Numbered from the stretch's first letter, positions 29,952-39,904 are shown. The stretch is DNA of 64,000 nt from Cyanobacteria bacterium SIG31 (GCA_015152465.1 SUTX01000001.1:1-64000), one strand, 5' to 3'. Notes: generated by a model from the sequence alone, not told the origin. Translations and numbers: made by a program.

Positions 29952-31291
29952 TAATCCACCTTGAAATATTCTCTAATTGCAGGAGCGTTTTCACTAGTTG
30001 TGAAAATTATTAAATGATCCTCACTCATAAGCTGCGTAGTTCCATTTGGAATGATAATTCTGTTTCTTCTTTGAATAATACCGACAATACCTTTTGCTGG
30101 GAGTTTTAAATCCATAATTTTCATTGGTTGGAAGTTTTCTGGAAGAACAATCTTAAGTACTTCGCCTTTACCTTGTTCAACAGTTGCAAGAATGCCAATA
30201 TTTGTTCCACATAAATTACTTTTTATTTCATTTAGTGATGCAGTTATAGCTGATATTGCAATATCTACACCCACTTTCTGGAATAAATCTGCGTTAGCAT
30301 TTTTTGTAACTCTTGAAACAACTCTGTTAACACCCAATTGTTTTACTAACAGCGAACATAATAGATTTTTTTCATCATTATTTGTAACGCTTACAACAAC
30401 ATCAGCATTGCTAATTTCTTCTTCGTTTAGTAATTCTAAATCTGTGCCGTCGCCATTAATAATTAAGGTGTTACTAAGCTGTTCTGCTAAGAATTCGCAA
30501 CGTGCCTCATCTCTCTCAATAATTTTAATATCAAGTTTTAAGTCTTCTAGGCTTTTTGCTAGTTTTAACCCGATATTGCCCCCACCTATTATTGCAACTT
30601 TTTTAACAAACTCTTTTTCATGGAAAAATTTTCCTGCAAGAATATCTAACGAATGCGAAAGCCCCATGAATATAACTCTATCTTCTTCTTTTAAGACGGT
30701 TTCTCCACTAGGAATGAATAGTTCTTCATTTCTTTTTATGCCTACAATTAGCGTGTCTTTAGGAAACTCACAGTGCTTGACCATTTTGTTAACTAAAGGA
30801 GAATTCTCCGCAATTTTGTATTCTAATAATCTAGCCCTTCCTCCGGCAAAGTTTTCTACATCAAGGGCTTTTGCAACAGTAATAATGCGGAAAATTTCTT
30901 GTGTTAATAGTTCTTTTGGCCAAATTACTGTGTCAACATACATATCTGAATTATATTCAGCATCCTTAGTTATGCCTAAAGATTGTTTGTAGCTTTCTTT
31001 TCTTACAAAACACATTGTATATGCTTCGCTTATATGCTTAACTGTCAAACAAGCTACAATATTGAGTTCATCAGATTCTGTACATGCAATGAAAAAATCA
31101 GCATCTTTAATGTTTGCTTGTTTTAAAACTTCAATACTAGAAGCGTTACCGTCAACAAAACTAATATCAAGTTTATTAAAGGCATCAAGTTTGTTTTTTT
31201 CTTCATCTATGACTGTAATATCGTTGGCTGTATAAAATTGGGAAGCTATCATCGACCCGATTTCATTTGCACCGAAAATAATAATCTTCAT
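29951..31291 (-). CDS. trkA: Trk system potassium transporter TrkA
   Basis: Two RCK/TrkA-N and TrkA-C units; paired with trkH. Confidence 0.93.
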   Translation of the reverse strand: MKIIIFGANEIGSMIASQFYTANDITVIDEEKNKLDAFNKLDISFVDGNASSIEVLKQANIKDADFFIACTESDELNIVACLTVKHISEAYTMCFVRKESYKQSLGITKDAEYNSDMYVDTVIWPKELLTQEIFRIITVAKALDVENFAGGRARLLEYKIAENSPLVNKMVKHCEFPKDTLIVGIKRNEELFIPSGETVLKEEDRVIFMGLSHSLDILAGKFFHEKEFVKKVAIIGGGNIGLKLAKSLEDLKLDIKIIERDEARCEFLAEQLSNTLIINGDGTDLELLNEEEISNADVVVSVTNNDEKNLLCSLLVKQLGVNRVVSRVTKNANADLFQKVGVDIAISAITASLNEIKSNLCGTNIGILATVEQGKGEVLKIVLPENFQPMKIMDLKLPAKGIVGIIQRRNRIIIPNGTTQLMSEDHLIIFTTSENAPAIREYFKVD

Positions 31292-31328
31292 GCTATATAT
31301 TTAACTGCAAAGAGATAAATAAGTCAAT

Positions 31329-31949
31329 TTACCCTAAAGCCTTTATCAATCCTACAATTTTGCCCACTAGCACCAATTCATTGCTGGAGCTTCCGTTGAT
31401 AGTTCTAATCCTATATTCAGGATTGTCAGATTTAATGATAATTTCGTCTAAATTTTTTGAAAGGCGTTTTACATAAAATTCATTATTAAAACAGAAAACG
31501 TAAATTTTATTATCTTGTATTTGGCTGCCATTCCAATGTTCTACAATAAGTTTATCTCCGTTATCTATTGTGGGGGACATGCTATTGCCTGTGGCGTTGA
31601 TTATTGAATATTTTTTTTGTTTAGAAAAATTTTCAATAAGCATGGTTGCTATTGGAAGTTTAATCTTGCCTTCTGAAAAAATAATACTACCATTGCCACA
31701 ACTTGCAAAAACATCTGTATAATAATCGATTTCTGTAATTTCACACTTTTCATCACTATTTTCAACAAGTAATGAAATATTAAAATATTCTTCAATTTTT
31801 TTTAATTCACTAACTGTGATTTGACTTTCGTTTTTTATCCTATTGCTAACAGTTTGACGAGTAATACCAAGACTTTCTGCTAAAGCAGACTGATTAATAT
31901 AGTTTCCGGTCTTCTGAGAAATTAATTGGATGACTTCTTCTAAACGCAT
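31329..31949 (-). CDS. HTH / S24 LexA-like repressor (cI-type)
   Basis: N-terminal HTH (NQSALAESLGITRQTVSNRIKN) and S24 peptidase NSMSPTIDNGD ... EFYVKRL. Confidence 0.9.
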   Translation of the reverse strand: MRLEEVIQLISQKTGNYINQSALAESLGITRQTVSNRIKNESQITVSELKKIEEYFNISLLVENSDEKCEITEIDYYTDVFASCGNGSIIFSEGKIKLPIATMLIENFSKQKKYSIINATGNSMSPTIDNGDKLIVEHWNGSQIQDNKIYVFCFNNEFYVKRLSKNLDEIIIKSDNPEYRIRTINGSSSNELVLVGKIVGLIKALG

Positions 31950-31982
31950 TATTTCACCTTTATAAAAATTTTACTTGACAAA

Positions 31983-32011
31983 TGTATCATGACGCCTTAC
32001 AATATGATACA
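31983..32011. promoter_or_regulatory. Inverted-repeat operator candidate upstream of the S24 repressor
   Basis: TGTATCAT - 13 nt - ATGATACA, between divergent genes 31949(-) and 32117(+). Confidence 0.6.
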
Positions 32012-32116
32012 TAATGTTAAATGTTATGTTAATATTTAAACATACAAATTTACAACTGTCAATTATTAGTTAACACATTTACTATTAGAAATTCTGATTA
32101 GGAAGAGGCTTGGTAT

Positions 32117-32329
32117 ATGAAATACAGGTACAACGTAGCTTGTAGTGAAACTATATCTAAAAATTGGACACCAACTGCGATTGAATGTTACAAAATAGGC
32201 TGTGCTTGTTCGAAATGTAATCTAAATAAGTTGTATTTTTCAGATAGTATTTTCAAATGTAAGATGAAAGAAACTGTTATCGAATTAGTAAGGAGATTAG
32301 GAGCTCCGGAGGAAAATAGTTATGAATAA
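32117..32329 (+). CDS. Small Cys-rich protein (possible metal-binding)
   Basis: 70 aa: WTPTAIECYKIGCACSKCNLN...FKCKMKETVIELVRRLGAPEE; overlaps next gene by 8 bp. Confidence 0.65.
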   Translation: MKYRYNVACSETISKNWTPTAIECYKIGCACSKCNLNKLYFSDSIFKCKMKETVIELVRRLGAPEENSYE

Positions 32330-32630
32330 TAAAAATTCAATGTCAAAGAATAATGGAAAAAAAGGTGGCCGTCCAAAGCAAGACTCAAAAATACGCATAG
32401 AATTACCGGATATTGATCTGGTAATTCTTACCCCAACTCAGTACAATTCATTAATAGAAAAATATGGATATGATTTATTAAGAAAATCTCTTTTAATTTT
32501 GGACGGCTGGCTTAAAGGGAGAAGTAAATATTCTAAAAAGTATATTGGTAAAAATAATTATGCTCATTTTCGCTCTGACGGTTGGGTAGTAAACGAGGCA
32601 AAAAGAAGTTTTAAAACCTCTTTTTTGTAA
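32322..32630 (+). CDS. Small phage/MGE-type protein
   Basis: 102 aa: GGRPKQ... LTPTQYNSLIEKYGYDLLRKSLLILDGWLKG...NNYAHFRSDGWVVNEA resembles C-terminal modules of phage-borne small proteins. Confidence 0.6.
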   Translation: MNNKNSMSKNNGKKGGRPKQDSKIRIELPDIDLVILTPTQYNSLIEKYGYDLLRKSLLILDGWLKGRSKYSKKYIGKNNYAHFRSDGWVVNEAKRSFKTSFL

Positions 32631-32690
32631 AGTGTAAACAAATGTAAAGGCAAGTTTTCATGTAGCTCAAACTCAGATATAATGCCCTAT

Positions 32691-32710
32691 ATGATATGAT
32701 ATGATATGAT
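32691..32710. repeat. (ATGAT)x4 short tandem repeat
   Basis: atgatatgatatgatatgat upstream of 32794 gene. Confidence 0.85.
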
Positions 32711-32793
32711 GGGATGGGTGAGGAGCAATTAATTTTTCCAAAATGTTTTTAAGTAGGTGTAGGTTGATTAAAAACAGAAAGGTAGGTTAATTT

Positions 32794-33219
32794 ATGTCAG
32801 TACAAGCCATAGGAGCTGTGGATAACGCACAGCCAAAACAAAAGAAATCAAATACAGGAAGAGTGCTGGTTGGAACTGCTGTCTCTGCTGGTGGTGGGGC
32901 TCTGTTAGGAAATTATGCTATGGATCATTTTTTAAAAGAATGTATTCAAGATGCAAAAGACATGTTAGATCCGACAACTTTAAAACATAAAACTCGTATG
33001 AGTTTGGTCGGAAAATCAAATATGACAGAAGAAGCTTTCGAAGCTTGGTGGAAAGTGCATGGGAAATCGCAAATAGAAACAGCAAAATCATCTGCTGAAG
33101 AAATCTTGAAAACAGTGAAAAAAGCGAAGACAAAATGGACGTTAATTGGTGCAGGCGCTGCTGCAGGACTAACGTTGTTAATTAGCGCAATATCAAATAA
33201 AAAAGCTGAAAAAGCATAA
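32794..33219 (+). CDS. Hypothetical membrane protein
   Basis: 141 aa with two hydrophobic segments; terminator downstream. Confidence 0.7.
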   Translation: MSVQAIGAVDNAQPKQKKSNTGRVLVGTAVSAGGGALLGNYAMDHFLKECIQDAKDMLDPTTLKHKTRMSLVGKSNMTEEAFEAWWKVHGKSQIETAKSSAEEILKTVKKAKTKWTLIGAGAAAGLTLLISAISNKKAEKA

Positions 33220-33247
33220 AAAACGGGGTATGAAACACCCCGTTTTT
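33218..33247 (+). terminator. Rho-independent terminator
   Basis: AAAAAACGGGGTATGAAACACCCCGTTTTT. Confidence 0.9.
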
Positions 33248-33281
33248 ATAAAAAGTAAGAAATATAATTATCCTTAATTTT

Positions 33282-33839
33282 TTATTTGCTTTGTTCGATT
33301 AAATCTTTAATGGAATCCTGTAAATCTTGTCGACGCCATTGTTTTACGGCTTCAGTGTATGTAAAAGCGTTACTACCTGAACTAAATTCAGGTTTACCTA
33401 TGACTTTTTGTATTTCATCATTTTTAAGTTTTAAATGTTGGTTTAAAAGTCCACTTACAGGCTTACCATTAGTGCTTTCAAGCATATAATCTACTAATCG
33501 TTTAGTACTTTCTTCTAAACTTTTTCCTACTTCATATTTGTTTCCGTATCCAGCTAAATCGATTTTATCGTATTTGCCATTGATAAGTCTTGAAAACCAT
33601 CCTTTAGTAGGGTTTTCTAAGAAAATAAGTATAGAGCTTTTTACGCTATGCATTGCTTCTTCGCAGGCATGAAAGACAAGTTTTACGTCGTACTTTTTGC
33701 AAAATTCCATAGCCGTTTTATTATTTTTAAATGTGTCTACGAGTATTTTTCCTTGTTCTGGGAATTTTTTATATAACCCTTCGCATCTTACACTTTTAAT
33801 TGCCTTGAAATTAGGTGAAGTTGTTCCTTGTACTTGCAT
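33282..33839 (-). CDS. Hypothetical protein with N-terminal SPNFKAI motif
   Basis: 185 aa ORF with SD (GAAAGGATAATC). Confidence 0.65.
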   Translation of the reverse strand: MQVQGTTSPNFKAIKSVRCEGLYKKFPEQGKILVDTFKNNKTAMEFCKKYDVKLVFHACEEAMHSVKSSILIFLENPTKGWFSRLINGKYDKIDLAGYGNKYEVGKSLEESTKRLVDYMLESTNGKPVSGLLNQHLKLKNDEIQKVIGKPEFSSGSNAFTYTEAVKQWRRQDLQDSIKDLIEQSK

Positions 33840-33910
33840 AGATTATCCTTTCTTTTATTCTTTAGCTGAATAAAAACACATAAAAAATAATTTTGCTACT
33901 TGTAAAACAA

Positions 33911-35008
33911 TTACACTGCAAACCTAAAGTGAACAATGTCTCCGTCTTGAACTATGTATTCTTTACCTTCAAGTCTGGTTACACCTTTATCTTTACAAGC
34001 GGTGTATGAGCCACATTCTACGAAATCTTTGTATGACGTAACTTCTGCACGGATAAAACCTTTCTCAAAATCTGTATGGATAACGCCTGCAGCTTGAGGA
34101 GCTTTTGTATTTGCTGAACAAGTCCAAGCGTGAACTTCTTTTTCTCCTGCGGTAATAAATGTAATCAGATTCAATAATTTATATACAGATTTAATCATTT
34201 TATCGATACCGCTGTCTTCTACACCAAGTTCTTCGAGATATTCTTTTGCTCCGTCTTCTCCTAGTTCTACTAATTCTTCCTCTATTCTTGCGCAGATAAT
34301 AACAGTTTGTGCACCGTGTGATTTTGCGTATTCTTCAACTCGTTTTGTGTATTCATTGCCATCTTTTAAGTCGAATTCTGAAACGTTAGCGCAATAAATT
34401 ACAGGTTTTACTGACATCAGATTTAGTTGTTTAATAGCTGAAATTTCGTCTTTGTTGAAATGCTCATCAAGATTTATAAATTTACCTTCGCCTAAAAGTT
34501 CTTGAAGTTTTAAGAGTGCATTATTTTCTAGGACAGCTTCTTTATCTCCGCCTTTAGCTTGTTTTTGAATTCTTTGAATTCTTCTCTCAACAGAAGCTAA
34601 ATCTGCGAGAGCAAGCTCTGTATTGATTATTTCGATGTCGCTAATTGGATCAACTTTTCCAGCAACGTGAATTGTATTTTCGTCATCAAAACAACGGACT
34701 ACTTGAATAATTGCATCTACTTCTCTTATATTATGCAAGAATTGGTTGCCTAATCCTTCGCCTTGACTTGCACCTTTTACAAGCCCAGCGATATCAACAA
34801 ATTCTATAACGGTTGGAATAATTTCCTTTGCTTTACATAAATCGTAAAGAATTTTAAGTCTTTCGTCTGGAACTGTTACAACACCGACGTTTGGTTCAAT
34901 TGTACAGAAAGGGTAATTTGCGCTTTGTGCGTTTTTTGTTGCAGTAAGTGCATTAAATAAAGTTGATTTTCCTACGTTTGGTAATCCTACAATTCCAGCT
35001 CTTAGCAT
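33911..35008 (-). CDS. ychF: Redox-regulated ATPase / GTP-binding protein YchF
   Basis: MLRAGIVGLPNVGKSTLFNALT...; TGS domain C-terminus VQDGDIVHFRFAV. Confidence 0.97.
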   Translation of the reverse strand: MLRAGIVGLPNVGKSTLFNALTATKNAQSANYPFCTIEPNVGVVTVPDERLKILYDLCKAKEIIPTVIEFVDIAGLVKGASQGEGLGNQFLHNIREVDAIIQVVRCFDDENTIHVAGKVDPISDIEIINTELALADLASVERRIQRIQKQAKGGDKEAVLENNALLKLQELLGEGKFINLDEHFNKDEISAIKQLNLMSVKPVIYCANVSEFDLKDGNEYTKRVEEYAKSHGAQTVIICARIEEELVELGEDGAKEYLEELGVEDSGIDKMIKSVYKLLNLITFITAGEKEVHAWTCSANTKAPQAAGVIHTDFEKGFIRAEVTSYKDFVECGSYTACKDKGVTRLEGKEYIVQDGDIVHFRFAV

Positions 35009-35122
35009 ATTTATATTTCCTTTCAAATTAAAGATTCAACTTTGTCCATTTTATCATAAAGTTAATATTTTTACACAATAAATATTATATACAAATGAAG
35101 ATATTTAAACCTTTTGGTGTAC

Positions 35123-35151
35123 TTGTAAAACACTCAAATTTATGCTAAACT
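35123..35151 (+). promoter_or_regulatory. Putative sigma70 promoter for atp copy 2
   Basis: TTGTAA - 17 bp - TAAACT, same arrangement as copy 1. Confidence 0.6.
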
Positions 35152-35198
35152 TGCCTTAGGGATTTATGCCCTATTTAAGAGAGAGATGAGGTTATTCA

Positions 35199-35894
35199 AT
35201 GAGTCACGGGCATTGGATGGTAGAACGTGTTATATTCGGCCAGAATATGACTTTTAATATGGATACGCTTGTAGCAATGTGGGCTGCAATGGGATTTTTG
35301 TTGATAATTTCTTTTTTTGCAACTCGAAAAGTTTCTATATTTCCGTCAAAACTTCAATTATTGTTTGAAAAAATACTTGGTTATTTTGACGGGCTTATAT
35401 CTGGTATGATTCATGAGGGTGGTCGTAAACATTTCCCGCTTATTGCTTCATTATTTTTGTTTATAGTTACTGCTAATTTAATGGGGCAGTTACCTTTAAA
35501 AATGATTGAGCTAAAGCAGGGTGAGATAGCATCACCTACGAATGACATAAATCTTACTGCAGGTTTGGCTATTATTGTTTTAGTTTACTATGTGCTTGCG
35601 GGAATTATAAAGAAAAAACATAAATTTTTATTACATGAAATTTCTTTTGTTGGGATTATTTCTATGTTGGTAGAAATTTTGGAATTGGTAACAAGACCAT
35701 TAACTCTTGCATTACGACTTTTTGGTAACATTTTAGCTGGAGAAATTCTTATTACAGCGTTACTAGGATTAATTGCTTGGGGGCTTCCTTTGCCAATAAT
35801 GTTTTTTGAAATATTAGTTGCTTGTGTTCAAGCATTAGTATTCACAATGTTGACAACTGTTTATATTGCGACAGCAGTAAATGAAAATCATTAG
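35199..35894 (+). CDS. atpB: F0F1 ATP synthase subunit a, copy 2
   Basis: Near-identical to 10071..10766. Confidence 0.97.
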   Translation: MSHGHWMVERVIFGQNMTFNMDTLVAMWAAMGFLLIISFFATRKVSIFPSKLQLLFEKILGYFDGLISGMIHEGGRKHFPLIASLFLFIVTANLMGQLPLKMIELKQGEIASPTNDINLTAGLAIIVLVYYVLAGIIKKKHKFLLHEISFVGIISMLVEILELVTRPLTLALRLFGNILAGEILITALLGLIAWGLPLPIMFFEILVACVQALVFTMLTTVYIATAVNENH

Positions 35895-35980
35895 GGTAAA
35901 TATTTGAAAATAACTGTTTATCTTTAATATTTGATAAAAAACAAAAAAGTAAAACTTATATAATAAGAAGGAGATTTAAA

Positions 35981-36226
35981 ATGGCAAATGTACAAACTAT
36001 TTCTGAAATGGCACAATTAGGTGCAGGTATTGCAATGGGTTTTGGTGCAATTGGTGCTGGACTTGGTATCGGTTTTGCTACTAAAGGTTTGATGGATGCA
36101 ATTTCAAGACAACCAGAAATCGCTGGTAAAGCAGTTGGTTTCTTCCTTGTTGGTGCTGCTCTTGCTGAAGCTTGTGCTATCTACGCTTTAGTTATTGCAA
36201 TGAAATTATCAGGCATGATGGGTTAA
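35981..36226 (+). CDS. atpE: F0F1 ATP synthase subunit c, copy 2
   Basis: 81 aa; two substitutions relative to copy 1. Confidence 0.97.
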   Translation: MANVQTISEMAQLGAGIAMGFGAIGAGLGIGFATKGLMDAISRQPEIAGKAVGFFLVGAALAEACAIYALVIAMKLSGMMG

Positions 36227-36235
36227 CTTTTAAAA

Positions 36236-36643
36236 GCTTGATTGCAAGAGGTTTGACCTTACTGGTGATCTGTTTAAAAAGAATACTGGTAGATACAAAA
36301 ACAAGTTAGTAGTACGGCGGAATGTATCCCGTCCAAAGCTCGAAAGCGATAGGTTTAAACCAGCCGGTAGCTCGTTCAAAAGGGATACCGGTAGATACAA
36401 AAACAAGTTAGTAATACGGTGGAATGTATCCCGCCCAAAGCTTGAAAGCAACAGGTTTGAACCAACTGGTAGCTCGTTCAAAAGGGATACTGGTAGATAC
36501 AAAAACAAGTTAGTAATACGGCGGAATGTATCCCGCCCAAAGCTTGAAAGCAACAGGTTTGAACCAACTGGTAGCTCGTTCAAAAGGGGTACCGGTAGAT
36601 ACAAAAACAAGTTAGTAGTACGGCGGAATGTATCCCGCCCAAA
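36236..36643. repeat. Four tandem 102-bp repeats between atpE and the b' gene (copy 2)
   Basis: Unit starts GCTTG/GCTCG at 36236, 36338, 36440, 36542; each ends in CGGCGGAATGTATCCCGCCCAAA-type hairpin (the second-from-start boundary has GTCC; one unit has GGTGG). Confidence 0.95.
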
Positions 36644-36654
36644 GGTTATAAAAC

Positions 36655-37125
36655 ATGGAATTCAATGCAACATTTTTAGCTACAATAGTTTCTTTTATAG
36701 TATTTGTCTTTTTGATGAATAAAGTTTTGTATGCGCCAATTCTTAATATTATGGAAGAACGCAAGGCTTTTATTGATAATAATTATAAAGCTGTTGAAAA
36801 AAATGACGCAAAAGTTGATAAGCTCAACCAAAAAAGAGAAGAAAAGCTTGCTGATGCAAAAAACGATGCGAAAGAAAGTTATAATGAAACAATAGAAGAA
36901 TTTAAAGCACAAAAAAATGAAATTATTGTAAAAGCTCAGAATGCAACTTCAGAAGAACTTGAAAACTCAAGAAAAGAGCTAGAGAGACTTTCTGCTGATG
37001 TTAAAGAGGGGCTAAAAGAGTCTATGACTGATTTGGCAAACGATATTGTTGAAAAGGTTATAGGATATAGAAGTGAAGTTCAAGGTTTTGATAATAGAAC
37101 TGTAGACGAAATTTTATATCATTAG
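36655..37125 (+). CDS. F0F1 ATP synthase subunit b', copy 2
   Basis: MEFNATFLATIVSFIVFVFLMNKVLYAPILNIMEER. Confidence 0.92.
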   Translation: MEFNATFLATIVSFIVFVFLMNKVLYAPILNIMEERKAFIDNNYKAVEKNDAKVDKLNQKREEKLADAKNDAKESYNETIEEFKAQKNEIIVKAQNATSEELENSRKELERLSADVKEGLKESMTDLANDIVEKVIGYRSEVQGFDNRTVDEILYH

Positions 37126-37133
37126 GATGGTTA

Positions 37134-37763
37134 TTGATGAATAATAAAAAATTTGAAATATTAAAATCTTTTGGAAAAGGAATAGTTAAAATATTAACAA
37201 TTCTTTTAGTTCTTGCTGTAATTTATTATGGTGTTGATTTAGCTTTTCAAAATGTCTTATCATCAACTTCTAGGGCTGTTTTTTCAAACTTTATCTTGTT
37301 TGCTCTTATTATTGTTCTTGTAATGAAAAATGTTGTACATCCAAAAGCTATGTTAGAGCAAGCACAGGGTGTGGTAGAAACAGAAATTAATAATTCTGAA
37401 TCAGCACGAGAAGATTCTGAAAACCGTTTGGAAGCAGCTCAAAAAACTTCTCGTGGAGTGAAGAAAGAAGTCAAAGAAATCCTTAAAAAATCTGAAGAAA
37501 ATGCCCAATTAGTTGGAGCTAAGATAATTCAAGATGCAGAGCAAACGGCTTTGGTTCTCAAAGAAAATGCGGAAAAAGCTATAGAGAACAATCAGATATT
37601 ACTAAAAAATGATTTAATAAAAAGAGCATCGCTTGCATCAATAGAGGTTGCAAAAACTCATATTATTAATGAATTAAATAACAATGATGAACTTCATATG
37701 AGACTTATTGAAGAGAGCATTGAAGCATTAGTTGAAAATAAAGAAATTGAAGAGGTAGGATAA
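37134..37763 (+). CDS. atpF: F0F1 ATP synthase subunit b, copy 2
   Basis: Syntenic and similar to 8567..9166. Confidence 0.9.
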   Translation: MMNNKKFEILKSFGKGIVKILTILLVLAVIYYGVDLAFQNVLSSTSRAVFSNFILFALIIVLVMKNVVHPKAMLEQAQGVVETEINNSESAREDSENRLEAAQKTSRGVKKEVKEILKKSEENAQLVGAKIIQDAEQTALVLKENAEKAIENNQILLKNDLIKRASLASIEVAKTHIINELNNNDELHMRLIEESIEALVENKEIEEVG

Positions 37764-38327
37764 ATGTCATCTTCGGTCAAACAAAATTCTGAATTAGTTG
37801 CAAAACGATGGGCTTTGGCTCTAATGGAGCTTGCTTTGGAAGATGAAAATATCTCTAAGGAAGATATTTTAGATGATTTGCGTGAAATATCAGCTACTAT
37901 TGAATCTTCTGAAGAACTTTCAAATGTGATTAATAATCCGTCAATATCAACTGAAGAAAAACAAATAGTTTTATGTAAAATTTTCCAAACAAATATAATG
38001 CCTATTGTTTATAATTTTCTTTATGTTTTAAATTTGAGAAAACGTATCGGAATAATACCTGAGATTGCAATTGCATTTGAAAAAGAGTTAGAAAATGTTA
38101 AAAATATAACCAAAATAAATGTTACGTCTGCAATAGATTTAGCCGATGAACGTAAAGAGGATATAAAAACTAAAATTGCTGAAAAACTTAATAAAAATGT
38201 TGTTATTGAGTGGGGCGTTGATAATGAAATTATTGCAGGACTTATTTTCAATATTGATGAATTGATTATTGATAATAGTGTTCGACATAAATTAGAAGAT
38301 TTGAGTAAAGAAATAATAAAGGGATGA
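37764..38327 (+). CDS. atpH: F0F1 ATP synthase subunit delta, copy 2
   Basis: Similar to 8004..8567. Confidence 0.93.
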   Translation: MSSSVKQNSELVAKRWALALMELALEDENISKEDILDDLREISATIESSEELSNVINNPSISTEEKQIVLCKIFQTNIMPIVYNFLYVLNLRKRIGIIPEIAIAFEKELENVKNITKINVTSAIDLADERKEDIKTKIAEKLNKNVVIEWGVDNEIIAGLIFNIDELIIDNSVRHKLEDLSKEIIKG

Positions 38328-38383
38328 TAAACCGTGACTAAAAAATTTGTTCACGATTCACGAATAAAAAGAAAGGATAAAAA

Positions 38384-39895
38384 ATGGCAGTAATAAATCC
38401 TGATGAAATTAGTTCAATATTAAAAGAGAATATTAGAAACTATGAATCAAAAGCAGAAGTTTCTAATGTTGGTTCTGTTCTTGAAGTAGGTGACGGTATT
38501 TGCCGTATCTATGGATTAAGAAACGTTATGTCAAACGAACTTGTAGAGTTTGAAGACGGTAAAGGAACATTAGGTATTACATTAAACCTTGAAGAAGACA
38601 ATGTGGGTGTTGTTATCTTGGGTGAATATACTCATATTAAAGAGGGTATGGGTGTTAAAACAACTGGTAGAATTGCTTCTGTTCCAGTTGGTGATGCTTT
38701 AATTGGTCGTATCGTTAACCCAACAGGTCGTCCTATTGATGGTAAGGGTGAGATTATTACTGATAAATCACGAGCTATCGAAAGGGTAGCGCCTGGTATT
38801 GTTGCTCGTAAGTCAGTTCACCAACCTCTTCAAACAGGCCTTACTGCTATTGATGCACTAACTCCAATTGGTCGTGGTCAACGTGAGCTTATTATTGGTG
38901 ATAGACAAACCGGTAAAACAGCCATCGCTATTGATACAATTTTGAACCAAAAAGGCGGAGATGTAATTTGTATCTATGTTGCAATTGGTCAAAAAGCTTC
39001 AACAGTTGCACAGTTAGCAAAAACTCTTGAAAAGCACGGAGCTATGGAATATTCAATTATTGTTTCTGCAACTGCCAATGAACCTGCACCGCTTCAATAT
39101 ATTGCACCTTTTGCAGGTGTTGCAATAGCAGAAGAATTTATGGAACAAGGAAAGCACGTTTTAATCATATATGATGATTTAACAAAGCACGCTCAAGCTT
39201 ATCGTGCGATGTCATTACTTCTTAAGAGACCACCAGGACGTGAAGCATATCCAGGTGATGTATTCTATTTACACTCTAGATTATTAGAACGTGCGGTTAA
39301 ATTATCAGATGAGTTAGGTGGTGGAAGTATTACAGCACTTCCTATCATTGAAACTCAAGCTGGTGATGTTTCTGCTTATATTCCGACTAACGTAATTTCT
39401 ATTACAGATGGTCAGATATTCTTGGAAACAGGTTTATTTAACTCTGGTGTAAGACCTGCAATCAACGCTGGTTTGTCAGTGTCTCGTGTTGGTGGTGCCG
39501 CTCAAACAAAAGGTATTAAACAAGTAGGTGGTCAGCTACGTCTTGACTTAGCACAATTTAGGGAACTTGAAGCTTTTGCTCAGTTTGCTTCAGACTTAGA
39601 TGCAGCTACTAAAAAACAACTTCTAAGAGGTCAAAAATTAACAGAAGTGCTTAAACAACCACAATACAGACCTTTAACAGTAGCTCAGCAAGTTACTATT
39701 TTGTTTGCGGCTAATGAAGGATTTTTGGATGAAATAGAAGACAAAAAGGTTCAGGAATATAAGGCTGGTTGGTTTGAATATTTTGAAGCAAATATGCCAG
39801 AATTAGATAAACGCTTAAACGAAGGCGATAAATTATCTGATGAAGACAAAGAAGCTTTAAGAGCTCAGTTAGAAGCATACGGTAAAACGTTATAG
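38384..39895 (+). CDS. atpA: F0F1 ATP synthase subunit alpha, copy 2
   Basis: 503 aa; ~14 differences by eye versus copy 1. Confidence 0.98.
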   Translation: MAVINPDEISSILKENIRNYESKAEVSNVGSVLEVGDGICRIYGLRNVMSNELVEFEDGKGTLGITLNLEEDNVGVVILGEYTHIKEGMGVKTTGRIASVPVGDALIGRIVNPTGRPIDGKGEIITDKSRAIERVAPGIVARKSVHQPLQTGLTAIDALTPIGRGQRELIIGDRQTGKTAIAIDTILNQKGGDVICIYVAIGQKASTVAQLAKTLEKHGAMEYSIIVSATANEPAPLQYIAPFAGVAIAEEFMEQGKHVLIIYDDLTKHAQAYRAMSLLLKRPPGREAYPGDVFYLHSRLLERAVKLSDELGGGSITALPIIETQAGDVSAYIPTNVISITDGQIFLETGLFNSGVRPAINAGLSVSRVGGAAQTKGIKQVGGQLRLDLAQFRELEAFAQFASDLDAATKKQLLRGQKLTEVLKQPQYRPLTVAQQVTILFAANEGFLDEIEDKKVQEYKAGWFEYFEANMPELDKRLNEGDKLSDEDKEALRAQLEAYGKTL

Positions 39896-39904
39896 GGAAA
39901 AAAC

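Noticed and set aside
30192-30992. 266-aa plus-strand ORF
   Set aside because: Antisense shadow of trkA with Ser/Phe-rich composition.
36230-36610. 126-aa minus-strand ORF with a 34-aa repeat
   Set aside because: Open only because the 102-bp tandem repeat is a multiple of three; antisense within the atp operon and no credible SD.
36236-36643. Possible CRISPR array
   Set aside because: Units are contiguous 102-bp tandem repeats with no spacers and no cas genes.
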